Shown: positions 1 to 7,355, numbered from the stretch's first letter. The stretch: DNA of 7,454 nt from an uncultured Collinsella sp. (GCA_958415625.1 CATYZI010000056.1:1-7454); one strand, 5' to 3'. Translations and numbers: made by a program. The notes: generated by a model from the letters alone, not told the origin.

Positions 1-17
1 GCCCTCAGGGTATCGGG

Positions 18-57
18 TTCCCACATTCATCCGTACATGTACGGATGAATGTGGGAA
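18..57. repeat. Perfect 40-bp palindrome ending pelG
   Basis: Two 20-bp arms, TTCCCACATTCATCCGTACA at 18-37 and its exact reverse complement at 38-57, meet with no spacer around ACATGT. The next pair outward (17 and 58) does not match, so the symmetry ends sharply. It supplies the last codons and the stop of the pelG frame. There is no T-run on either side, so it does not look like a normal terminator. Confidence 0.95.
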
Positions 58-719
58 GTGTTCGGATGAAGTTGATAATCAAGGCGGTACAGCAGTACCA
101 CATCCCAGGCGAGCATGACGCCGTAGCCTAGGGCGATTGACGCCAACAGGCCCTCGACCGGCGGCAGTCCCAGCGCCAGCGCTGCCAGGGCGCACAGGCA
201 CGCCACGCCAATGGCAGCCGCAAAGCTGCACAGGATGCCGCGGTAGTCCTTGATGGCCGTGAGGTAGCTCATGCCGTTCCAGTTGACGATCATAATGTTG
301 AACAGCCACAGGCACAGCAGCCCCTGCAGCAGCGTGGCGCCCGAGAACAGCAGAAAGACACCGTAGAGCACCGTGCCCGCAACGAGCATGATGGCGTTGG
401 AGCCCCAAAACGAAGGCAAGATCTCATCCTCGCGCTCGGCAAAGAGCATGTCGGCCAAAAAGCGCGTGACCGGCATGGAGAAAAAGCTCGTAAGCGTGAG
501 CGACGCCAGCAGCGTATAGGTCACCATGCACACCAGCAGGTCCTGGTTGGCGCGCCCCACGCCCCACAGACCGCACAGCACCAAGATACCCACCTGGAGC
601 AGCACACCCAGCAGCATGGGGCCCGTGCACACAATGCCGGCGTAGCCATAGGCGCGCATCGTGGCAAACAGACCCTTGCGCCTAAACAGGCGCTTGAGCT
701 CAAAACCGATTCCGGCCAC
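27..719 (-). pseudogene. pelG: PelG N-terminal half, cut short at a palindrome
   Basis: PelG is the multi-pass membrane protein of the Pel synthase, expected to work with PelF in moving the polymer across the membrane. Its N-terminus MAGIGFELKRLFRRKGL is the usual family opening, and six hydrophobic segments can be seen (about 27-50, 61-82, 104-126, 130-150, 160-182, 187-210). The frame then stops at residue 230, whereas the family is about 450 aa with around twelve segments. The last residues (SHIHPYMYG) and the TGA are encoded inside the palindrome at 18-57, so the stop is a product of that structure. The rest of the gene is either lost, displaced or beyond the left edge. The start is GTG, 3 nt after the pelF TAG, with GGGGGAG 6 nt upstream. 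A truly half-sized PelG seems unlikely to function, but an assembly fold-back could make an intact gene look broken. Confidence 0.8.
38..78. repeat. Imperfect 21-nt tandem repeat at the pelG break
   Basis: The right palindrome arm (38-57) matches 59-78 at 15 of 20 positions with an offset of 21 nt, sharing the run CGGATGAA. In the pelG frame the offset is seven codons and gives the echoed LHPN and IHPY. The break therefore lies in sequence that is already repetitive. Confidence 0.75.
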
Positions 720-722
720 CGG

Positions 723-2150
723 CTACTCCCCCTCTCTGGGCAGGTCAAACGCACGCGCCGTCTCGTCGTACAGCGCGCGATAGTTGGCGAGCATCTGCTC
801 GTGCAAAAAGTACGTGGCAACGCGACGCTGGCCGCGCTCCCCCATCTCAATGCGGCGGGCGCGGCTCGCGCACATGCGTTCCATGGCATCGGCCAAGCCC
901 TTGCGATACATAGGCGGCGTCACAAAACCCGCCACGCCAAAGTCGTCGCCCGGGGCGCCTTCGAGAAGCTCGCGACAGCAGCCCACCTCGGTCGTCACGC
1001 AGGGACGGCGCGCTGCAAGCGACTCCAGCACGCTGAGCGGCTGGCCCTCGGAGATACTCGTCAAAATGGTAAAGTCAAGCTTTTCCATGTACTCGACCAC
1101 GTTGACGCGGCCGGTAAAGATCAGGTCGCGCACGCCCAGGGTTTCGACCAGCGCGTGGCACTCGGCGCCGTACTCCTCGTCGTCCACGCCGCCCATGATG
1201 TGTAGGCGCACTTTGGGCAGGCGCTCATGCAGCTCAAAGAACGCATAGATCATGGTCTTAACGTCCTTGATGGGCGCCAGGCGCACCACCGCGCCAATGT
1301 CCACCCAGCCGTCATCGGGCTTTAAGGGAATGTCCTTAAAGCGGTCGAACTGGATGCCGTTGGGGATGACCAGACATTTGTCCGCATCGCAGCCCATATC
1401 GATCTGCGTCTTACGAGCGTTATGGAACAAACTGGTCACGCGGAAGGCGCGACGGTAGATCTCCTCCGAAAGCAGGTAGAAAAAACGAATCCAGCGGTCC
1501 TTAAACGACGGCACCACCCAGTCGGCGCGAATGATCTCTTCCTCGCGCTCGCGCGTGTAGATGCCATGCTCGGTCAGCAGCACCGGCGCATGGTGAACGC
1601 TTGAGCCCAAGCAAGCGAGCAGACCGCCGTAGCCGGTCGAAATGGCGTGATACACGTCGGCAACCGGAACCTCGCTGCCCAGCAGATAGAGCACGGGCAG
1701 CAACATCGAACGCATGGTGTGGAAGGCGTCGGCGAAAGGCGTATACGGGTACTCGGCCAGGCACACGTCGCGGAAGATGTCCATAAACGTGCGGCTCTGC
1801 AAAAATGAGAGCGGATGCACGTGGCGGCGCTGGAAAATGTCGAACAGCACGTCCCAGTCCGGATTGGAGAGCGAAACCAAACGGCGCAACGCCTCGCGCT
1901 CGCGGTCATCGAAGTCGACTTCTTGCTGCTCGCCCGAAAGCCGCAGGGCATCGTCCAGGAAAACCTCGTGCACCTCGACGACGTTGCCGGGCAGCTCGTA
2001 GACAAACTTGCCGCGGTCTTCGGCGTGAGCGCCAATCACCCACAGCACAAACTCGTGCTCGGGCATCGCCGTGATGTAGCCGTGCATCCAGGTGGAAACG
2101 CCGCCGTGCACATAGGGGTAGCAACCCTCGAGCACCAAGCAGATTCTCAT
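723..2150 (-). CDS. pelF: PelF, GT4-family glycosyltransferase
   Basis: This 475-aa GT-B enzyme is the predicted cytoplasmic polymerase of Pel, using a UDP-N-acetylhexosamine donor. Pseudomonas PelF, about 507 aa, makes a GalNAc-rich polymer; the donor here is inferred. The N-terminal half opens with MRICLVLEGCYPYVHGGVST (1-20), typical of PelF, with the acceptor-side glycine loop at HGGVSTW (15-21). The LLTEHGIYTRERE stretch (191-203) is another family hallmark. In the C-terminal half R290 and K295 (RLAPIK) would hold the donor phosphates, and E368 and E376 form the GT4 EX7E motif in SEGQPLSVLE. No signal peptide or membrane segment is seen. The ATG overlaps the previous gene's stop as ATGA, with AAGGAGGG 8-9 nt upstream; a longer reading frame upstream only overlaps that gene. 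It looks complete and intact. Confidence 0.95.
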   Translation of the reverse strand: MRICLVLEGCYPYVHGGVSTWMHGYITAMPEHEFVLWVIGAHAEDRGKFVYELPGNVVEVHEVFLDDALRLSGEQQEVDFDDREREALRRLVSLSNPDWDVLFDIFQRRHVHPLSFLQSRTFMDIFRDVCLAEYPYTPFADAFHTMRSMLLPVLYLLGSEVPVADVYHAISTGYGGLLACLGSSVHHAPVLLTEHGIYTREREEEIIRADWVVPSFKDRWIRFFYLLSEEIYRRAFRVTSLFHNARKTQIDMGCDADKCLVIPNGIQFDRFKDIPLKPDDGWVDIGAVVRLAPIKDVKTMIYAFFELHERLPKVRLHIMGGVDDEEYGAECHALVETLGVRDLIFTGRVNVVEYMEKLDFTILTSISEGQPLSVLESLAARRPCVTTEVGCCRELLEGAPGDDFGVAGFVTPPMYRKGLADAMERMCASRARRIEMGERGQRRVATYFLHEQMLANYRALYDETARAFDLPREGE

Positions 2151-4027
2151 TTGTCGCCACCCTCCTTGCGCGCAATGGTCACGGTCTTGTCCGTGGCCTT
2201 GACCAGGTACAGGTCGCCCGTCAGATGCGTAATCTCGCCACCCGTGACTGCACCAGGCTCGCCGTTGTTGGCGCGGAACATGAGCCACGCCTCGTCGTGG
2301 AAATTGCCCAGGCTGATCGTCCAGGCATCCGCGCCCGTGTCCACGCCCACCGTCACGGACGAAAAACGCTGGATGGCGCCCGAGCATTCCGAACCGGTCT
2401 GGCGCCGCAGGTCGGGCGCGGATTTGGTAAGCCACTCCAGGTAGTCGACCAGGCCGCCCTTGTAGACTTCCCAGCCCTCCTTGGCTCCGCGATCGGGGTC
2501 CAAAAGGTCGTCCGGGTGCATAAAGTGCGTGCTCACGTAGTGCATGTTGAGCTCGGACGCGGCTGCCAGGCGCATATAGGAATCGTCGACCATGCCGCCC
2601 GAAACAATACGCGGCTGCTCCACAATGCCATCGCTCGCCACGCCAAACTCCTGCACGTACGGCAGGTCGGTGCCGTCCTCAAAATACGTACTGGCAATAG
2701 TCTTAATGCGCGGAACGTCGGTGCCGATGAGCTTGCGCGCTCGAGCCGAAAGGATATTCGACGGTGGCACGTAAACCGAGCCGTGCGCGTTGGGCAGCAC
2801 CTCGTCCTGGAAGGCTATAAGCTCGTTGAGCGATGCGACGAGCGTCTCCTTGTTCTTCCACGTCTTGTAGTCGTACAGCGTGCCATAGTCGGTGTCCCAG
2901 AGTGCCAGAGGCTGATGGTTGTAGCCGTGAAAGCCCAGCTCTCCGCCCATCTGCAGCAGCATGCCGCCAAAGTAGCGGAACTGCGTGGTGTCGGCCTGTC
3001 GCGCGGGATCGGTCTGGTTGACCGCGTCCTCGTAGTTCTCGATCATCGCGCCTGTGTAGCGAATGTCGTACTTCTGCGCGAGCTTTTGCAGATCGGGCCA
3101 CCAAACCTTGGTATAAAAATCGGCAATGGAAAGGCCATAGTCGCGCTTGATGTAGGTACCGTCGCCCGATGGCACGGGACTGGGAAAGTCGTCCAGATAG
3201 AAGACGGCGCTGTTGATGACGGGGTAGGCCGTGGCATCGCCCAGCAGGCTGATCGCCGCGGCGTAAAAACCGCGCATAACCTTGTCATAGATACCGATAT
3301 TGCACACCACGGTGCGACCGCTACCGCAGTCATTTGACCAAATGAGCGGGGCGCCCGCATCGCAGGTCTTAGCCCACACACGAGCCGTCTCGCGCAGCGA
3401 AACCGAAAGCGACGAATCAAAGGGGTCCGAGAGCTCGTAGCGCTCTCCCCCGCCCAGCATAAAGTCCTCGCTCGGCACAATGCTTTCGGCTTTTACATAG
3501 TCATATCCGGCCGATTCAATGCCAAGCTTGGGAGCAATCACTTGCAGATAGCCCGAGTTATCCGGAGGCATGGCGAGCATAAGCGAACCGCCGGCACTCA
3601 CCCAACTCATAATATCGCTCAGGTGCGTACCGAGCCCATCGAGCGACGGCATGAGCAAAATCACGCGATCGTAGGAGGTCAGCGAGGGAATGGCATCCGC
3701 GCCGTCCAGGGCAAGATCCACGTCGCGGTGCGCGATCTTCATGTCGAGCAGAATCTGGTCGAACTGCTCCTTTACGTCCTCGACGCCAGCTTGATCGGAA
3801 TCGGTAATGACCAGGCACGTGGGCTTTTGGCCAAATATTGCCGAGGAAGCCGGCACCGCATCGTTGGCGGCAAGCATCCCCAGCTTATGCTGGCCCGCAC
3901 TGTACTGTACGCCGGCGCGCTCCACCAGCAGCACGGCCGCCATGGCAATAAAGACCGCCCACACCACAAGCAGCCCCATCCAGCGAAAATGGCCCGCACG
4001 GTCGCGGATATGCTGTACCACGCTCAT
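2147..4027 (-). CDS. pelA: PelA-like membrane-anchored polysaccharide deacetylase (DUF2194 type)
   Basis: This 626-aa protein probably removes acetyl groups from the exported N-acetylhexosamine polymer. One membrane segment (about 17-36) should leave the rest outside the cell. Residues 65-265 look like a flavodoxin- or glutamine-amidotransferase-like domain with no evident catalytic Cys. The deacetylase domain (about 270-545) shows YLDDFPSP (277-284), where D279 would be the base and D280 a metal ligand, and HGYNH (367-371), an HxxxH metal site. PPSN (421-424) and HFMHPDD (501-507) are likely further active-site loops, as in CE4-like enzymes. A β-rich tail follows (548-626). The glycoside hydrolase domain of Pseudomonas PelA is absent, as in the separate deacetylase gene (pelADA) of Gram-positive Pel loci. 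I chose the ATG at 4027, which overlaps the pelE stop as ATGA and has AGGAGG 4 nt upstream, over the ATG at 4051. Confidence 0.86.
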   Translation of the reverse strand: MSVVQHIRDRAGHFRWMGLLVVWAVFIAMAAVLLVERAGVQYSAGQHKLGMLAANDAVPASSAIFGQKPTCLVITDSDQAGVEDVKEQFDQILLDMKIAHRDVDLALDGADAIPSLTSYDRVILLMPSLDGLGTHLSDIMSWVSAGGSLMLAMPPDNSGYLQVIAPKLGIESAGYDYVKAESIVPSEDFMLGGGERYELSDPFDSSLSVSLRETARVWAKTCDAGAPLIWSNDCGSGRTVVCNIGIYDKVMRGFYAAAISLLGDATAYPVINSAVFYLDDFPSPVPSGDGTYIKRDYGLSIADFYTKVWWPDLQKLAQKYDIRYTGAMIENYEDAVNQTDPARQADTTQFRYFGGMLLQMGGELGFHGYNHQPLALWDTDYGTLYDYKTWKNKETLVASLNELIAFQDEVLPNAHGSVYVPPSNILSARARKLIGTDVPRIKTIASTYFEDGTDLPYVQEFGVASDGIVEQPRIVSGGMVDDSYMRLAAASELNMHYVSTHFMHPDDLLDPDRGAKEGWEVYKGGLVDYLEWLTKSAPDLRRQTGSECSGAIQRFSSVTVGVDTGADAWTISLGNFHDEAWLMFRANNGEPGAVTGGEITHLTGDLYLVKATDKTVTIARKEGGDK

Positions 4028-4929
4028 CGGGCCTCCTCTCCGTTGCGCCAAAAAGCCAGTTCCTCGCGGTTGGCGGCGCTCAAGTACACATGCTGTTTGT
4101 CAATCGCATCAATCACACGGTGGACCTCGTCACCGTCGCGGCGCATCACGGCCAGGCGCAGGCAAAGCATCCAAACCTCCTGCTCCTCGGGCACGTCGAG
4201 CACCAGCTGGTCGATCACGGCCTGCGCCTCGTCGATCTGTCCGACATCGGCCAGCGCCGTCGCGTATCGAATGCGCAGCTCAAGGGCGTCCTCGCGCTCG
4301 CAGCGACGCGCAAGAAGGCGCGCGTACTGTTGGCGCTGAATCTGAGCCACGCGCCCCTCGGCCAAGCCCGAGCCCAAGTATTCACCAAGAAAATCGCAGT
4401 ATTCGTTGAGGTTTTGCGCGCTCGGGTCCGTCTTAAAGGCACGCTCCAGCTGCTGCAGTTTAAGGTCGGACTCCTTGGAGATCTGCGCCACCGCCGTCGC
4501 GGCATAGTGAGCCACCTCAACGTCGTCGTTAAGCTTAGCCGCCTGCAGCTGCGCCAGGTACGCGTCGGGCTCCTCGGTGAGCATGGAGAGCATTAGGCGG
4601 CGCCGTTCTGCCGGGTCGTTGACGATGAGCGCCTCCTCGAGCGGCACTACGCCTGCATCGGCATCACGTTCGTGCACTAGGATGCTGCGATGCAGGTCGT
4701 CGTTGAAGCGCAGCGACTCCAGCGCAGACTCTTTCAGCCCCTCGCCAAACACCGCGCCGCGGACCGATAGCAGAACCACCAGCAACGGGCCCCACAGCGG
4801 CACCAGCACTATCACAGCCAGCATGTGCCCGCGCACCGGCAGCAGGCCCAACTTCATAAGCGTCCACAGCACCAGACAAACCAGAGCATGAATCAGCAAC
4901 AAGACGGCGGCAACGACAAGCGAGATCAA
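4024..4929 (-). CDS. pelE: PelE-like membrane protein with helical (TPR-like) repeats
   Basis: This 301-aa protein has two N-terminal membrane segments (about 3-27 and 36-56). A soluble helical part (about 100-295) has the look of TPR repeats, for example ALELRIRYATALADVGQIDE at 215-234. In Pseudomonas, PelE is the inner-membrane partner of PelD and helps assemble PelD, PelF and PelG; the same role is inferred here from topology and position. The start is TTG, overlapping the pelD stop as TTGA. The in-frame codons upstream are CGC, TGC, GGG, GGG and then a stop, and the next Met (M25) would cut the first membrane segment, so TTG is the only sensible start. GAGGGGGG lies about 6 nt upstream. 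The protein has no catalytic motif, so the name rests on architecture and on its place between pelD and pelA-like genes. A generic TPR membrane protein is the alternative. Confidence 0.8.
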   Translation of the reverse strand: MISLVVAAVLLLIHALVCLVLWTLMKLGLLPVRGHMLAVIVLVPLWGPLLVVLLSVRGAVFGEGLKESALESLRFNDDLHRSILVHERDADAGVVPLEEALIVNDPAERRRLMLSMLTEEPDAYLAQLQAAKLNDDVEVAHYAATAVAQISKESDLKLQQLERAFKTDPSAQNLNEYCDFLGEYLGSGLAEGRVAQIQRQQYARLLARRCEREDALELRIRYATALADVGQIDEAQAVIDQLVLDVPEEQEVWMLCLRLAVMRRDGDEVHRVIDAIDKQHVYLSAANREELAFWRNGEEAR

Positions 4930-7064
4930 GCGGCACCCCCCTCACCGTCACCGGTGTAAGCGATGTGCTGCAGTAGCGCCACGATGTCCTCGCCGTCGAC
5001 GGGCTCCACCGCAATCTGCTTTGCGCTCAGGCGCTCGCGGATAATGGGCAGATCGCACGCCTTTGCCTGGCGCATAAGCAGGTAAAGCACGTCACCATCG
5101 ACCAGGCCCGCCGCATCGCTCTCGCGGATTGCCGACCCAATTGCGCCCAACAGCTCGCCGACAGGCTCCATGCCCGGTACCACGCGCAGGAGCAAAAAGC
5201 TGCCCATCTTGCCATCTGCCAGCGCCTGCTCGGCCGCGAGCTCTTGGCCAAAGGCAGCTTGCTTGAGCACGCAAGTGCCGTCAACGCAGCGTTTATCCTG
5301 TGCCACCGCCTCGTAGTCAAAGGCACGGCCCAGCGCGCTTTCGACCAGGCCGCACAAGATGCGGAACAAGTTTTGATAATAGAGGGTCATTTGGTTTTCG
5401 GCCGCGCGACGTACAAAGATCAACACGGCGGGTGCCCCGTCGCGCTCGATCGTGTATCCAAACATGGGAAGCCCCGGCGTCAGCTCGCGGTTCACCCACA
5501 GATTCGAACGACCCCCGTCGCCCAAAAGAGGTGCAAGCTGCTCAAGCGTGAGCGAGCGTGCGGCATCTTCGGCAATCGCGGGACTTGCTGCCACCAGGCG
5601 TGCAAATGCTCCGCCCGAAACATGGTAGATCGCCACCGAATCGTTCTCGAGGATCTCGCCCAGAAGCTCGCAGCACTTGCGATAGATGTCGCGTGGGTTG
5701 AACACGTCGAGCTCCTGCGTCACGGCAAAGATCTTGCCAAAGCTGTCGTGGCGACCCACGATCTGGCGCCTGTACGCGCGCTTGTCCTCGATTGCGTCGT
5801 GGTAGAGCTGCGTAAGGAACGTATTGCGGTTGCGCACGAGCTCGTTTTGATCGCGCTCCGCCCTAATGGCTTCGCTGTTGCGCAGCTGCACATAGCCGCA
5901 CACGGCACCCACAACAAAGTACGCAATAAACGGCAGCCAGTTGGACGGCTCGTAGAACAGGCCCTGGAAGGTATAGCCGTACTGAGTAAAGTAGCTCGCG
6001 GCCAAACCCACCGACGCCAGCAGCGCCGCAACCAGACCAAAGTCCAAGCCATACAGCGTGCCGATCAGCACCACGTAGAGCAGGCGATAATCGAGCACGT
6101 TGAGCTGGGCCGATTGGGAGAACAAGCGCTCCAGCACTTCAAAGAACACCCAGGCGGCTGCCGTCTCCAGGCATTTGACAGGCAGCGTGCGCATTTGAAT
6201 GCGGTCGATGGCCGCACGCAAGGGGTTGACCTTCTTTGCACGACCAGCATCCCAGCGAGCCTGAATGGTCGAGAGGTCGCGCAGCAAGTCGTAGCGCTGA
6301 AACCAGCCATAGCGCACGCGAGCGACGTCGCTGGCGGGCAGGGCGTAGCCGGCAGAATCGCCATAGGCAACTGAGAGCCCTGGAAACAGCGCCTGAAGGG
6401 CCTCGCCCACCTCACCCACCGTGTGATGGAAGGTATCGGCTACGTCGAGCGTCTCAAAGTTGCCATCCCAGCTGTCGAAGATACGGCGTACCAGCACCGA
6501 AAGCTCCTCGGCACACAGCAGAGGAAACGCCGCATCCTGCGCGCCCTGCAGAGCGGCTGATCCGGTTGAGCACGCGTCGAACATCGGCACCAAAAACGGG
6601 TCCTCCAGCGCGGCAGACGCGGTATACAGGAACGGCACGCGCAGGATCTTGGTCTGAACGCCCTCGCGAGCAGCGTAGTAGCGGCACAGGTCGTTGGCTG
6701 CGTGCGCGATAATGCCCTTGCCCGTTCGCCCCGCGGCATCGGCGGCACCCTCGGCACCCGCGGGCCCCGCTACATACAGTAGTTGGACCCGGCGACCCGC
6801 GCACGTACGAAAGACCGAGCGCAGTAGCTCGATATCGCCCACGGTATCGGTATGCGGGGTAAGGTAATTAGACAGGTAGACCACGCGGTCGAACTCGTAG
6901 GCCTGCTCCAAGTGCTGAAGCAGCTCTTTCCACGAGGCATGGGGCGACGACTCATCGCGGCGCGCTTCTGCGGCAGCGACGACCTTAACGTGGTCCCCGG
7001 GGAACGCCTTGGCGCAAAAGTCATCGTCAACATATGCGGTGTTGCCAACAACCAGCACCTCCAT
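4926..7064 (-). CDS. pelD: PelD-like c-di-GMP receptor with an N-terminal SDR-like domain
   Basis: This 712-aa membrane protein is the likely c-di-GMP sensor of the Pel synthase. Residues 1-270 resemble an extended short-chain dehydrogenase/reductase (VVYLSN at 61-66, a KILRVPFLY strand at 139-147). The glycine-rich loop is reduced to one Gly (G7), and no YxxxK is visible near 115-130, so catalysis is doubtful. About four hydrophobic segments lie at 297-395, followed by a charged stalk helix (396-440), a GAF-like domain (about 445-580) and a degenerate GGDEF domain (590-700). There DGDVL (656-660) replaces GGDEF, while the inhibitory-site motif RESD (647-650) sits exactly five residues before it. 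In Pseudomonas PelD (about 455 aa) this RxxD and a later Arg bind c-di-GMP; R676 or R678 could be that Arg. The ATG follows AGGGGAGGAG by 6 nt. It is the first gene of the operon. The PelD assignment of the C-terminal half is firm; the role of the SDR-like domain is unknown. Confidence 0.88.
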   Translation of the reverse strand: MEVLVVGNTAYVDDDFCAKAFPGDHVKVVAAAEARRDESSPHASWKELLQHLEQAYEFDRVVYLSNYLTPHTDTVGDIELLRSVFRTCAGRRVQLLYVAGPAGAEGAADAAGRTGKGIIAHAANDLCRYYAAREGVQTKILRVPFLYTASAALEDPFLVPMFDACSTGSAALQGAQDAAFPLLCAEELSVLVRRIFDSWDGNFETLDVADTFHHTVGEVGEALQALFPGLSVAYGDSAGYALPASDVARVRYGWFQRYDLLRDLSTIQARWDAGRAKKVNPLRAAIDRIQMRTLPVKCLETAAAWVFFEVLERLFSQSAQLNVLDYRLLYVVLIGTLYGLDFGLVAALLASVGLAASYFTQYGYTFQGLFYEPSNWLPFIAYFVVGAVCGYVQLRNSEAIRAERDQNELVRNRNTFLTQLYHDAIEDKRAYRRQIVGRHDSFGKIFAVTQELDVFNPRDIYRKCCELLGEILENDSVAIYHVSGGAFARLVAASPAIAEDAARSLTLEQLAPLLGDGGRSNLWVNRELTPGLPMFGYTIERDGAPAVLIFVRRAAENQMTLYYQNLFRILCGLVESALGRAFDYEAVAQDKRCVDGTCVLKQAAFGQELAAEQALADGKMGSFLLLRVVPGMEPVGELLGAIGSAIRESDAAGLVDGDVLYLLMRQAKACDLPIIRERLSAKQIAVEPVDGEDIVALLQHIAYTGDGEGGAA

Positions 7065-7070
7065 AGCGTA

Positions 7071-7080
7071 CTCCTCCCCT
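7071..7080 (-). promoter_or_regulatory. Ribosome binding site of the first operon gene
   Basis: Reading the minus strand, AGGGGAGGAG lies 6 nt before the ATG at 7064. It is a strong Shine-Dalgarno sequence at ideal spacing and supports that start for the pelD-like gene. Confidence 0.85.
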
Positions 7081-7098
7081 AAAATCCACTTCTGTCAT

Positions 7099-7127
7099 AG
7101 TCAAACATGCGTATTTTACGCTGTCAA
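7099..7127 (-). promoter_or_regulatory. Candidate promoter of the pel operon
   Basis: On the minus strand a perfect -35 box TTGACA (7127-7122) is followed after 17 nt by TTGACT (7104-7099), preceded by TG in the extended -10 position. The -10 match is poor (3 of 6). Its place 35-63 nt before the first start codon fits a short leader. The -35 is convincing by itself; the whole promoter is tentative. Confidence 0.4.
7109..7121. promoter_or_regulatory. Small inverted repeat in the promoter spacer, possible operator
   Basis: GCGTA-TTT-TACGC forms a 5-bp-arm inverted repeat that abuts the candidate -35 box and fills most of the spacer. That position suits a repressor or activator site. The arms are short, so chance is possible. 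Confidence 0.35.
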
Positions 7128-7211
7128 CGCGAGTTGGAACGCCTTTAAGGCTGTTTTAAGAACTTTTTTAGAGGATGTGGGGACATCGAGAGTGCTAAAT
7201 GAGCACCCAAT

Positions 7212-7338
7212 CCAGAAGTATGCGGCAAATTCTTGACATGCCGACCACGCCGCATTGCGACAACGCTTCTACCTGCGGCTTCTGTTCATGAAAAGGGCGG
7301 TGTGCTCGAAGGTTCCGAAATTAGCCGCATACTTCCGG
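7212..7338. repeat. 127-bp element bounded by 20-bp imperfect inverted repeats
   Basis: CCAGAAGTATGCGGCAAATT at 7212-7231 is the reverse complement of 7319-7338 at 18 of 20 positions, with an uninterrupted 12-bp core (7215-7226 with 7324-7335). The 87 bp between the arms hold no convincing gene. The hexamer TGCGGC occurs four times in alternating orientation (7221, 7249, 7274, 7324), so two alternative sets of stem-loops can be drawn. No target-site duplication is evident at the ends. It could be a small non-autonomous mobile repeat, a structured RNA or a regulatory region. Confidence 0.6.
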
Positions 7339-7355
7339 TGAATGATTCCGGAAGT
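7331..7355. repeat. Stem-loop overlapping the right arm of the 127-bp element
   Basis: ACTTCCGG (7331-7338) and CCGGAAGT (7348-7355) are perfect 8-bp arms around a 9-nt loop. The left arm shares bases with the right end of the larger inverted repeat, so the two structures exclude each other. No T-run follows on the plus strand. Confidence 0.55.

Noticed and set aside
18..57. Palindrome as the operon terminator
   Set aside because: It lies inside pelG at half length, has no loop and lacks a T-run on the minus strand (the next bases read CCCGATACC).
2225..3337. 370-codon plus-strand reading frame opposite the deacetylase gene
   Set aside because: It lies fully antisense to a gene with clear family motifs; long open antisense frames are common in GC-rich codon use, and the protein shows no recognisable domain.
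4028..4051. Earlier ATG for the deacetylase gene, adding eight residues
   Set aside because: The ATG at 4027 overlaps the pelE stop as ATGA and has AGGAGG at good spacing, as for its neighbours.
5244..6374. 376-codon plus-strand reading frame opposite the PelD-like gene
   Set aside because: Same reason: antisense to a well-supported gene, with a low-information, Arg- and Gln-rich product.
7141..7169. GCCTT-T-AAGGC followed by a later T-run, as a terminator
   Set aside because: The stem is only 5 bp with a 1-nt loop, and the T-run is 12 nt away, so it does not form a credible intrinsic terminator.
7190..7198. GAGTGCTAA, identical to a CIRCE (HrcA) half-site
   Set aside because: The partner TTAGCACTC at 9-nt spacing is absent, so this is most likely chance.
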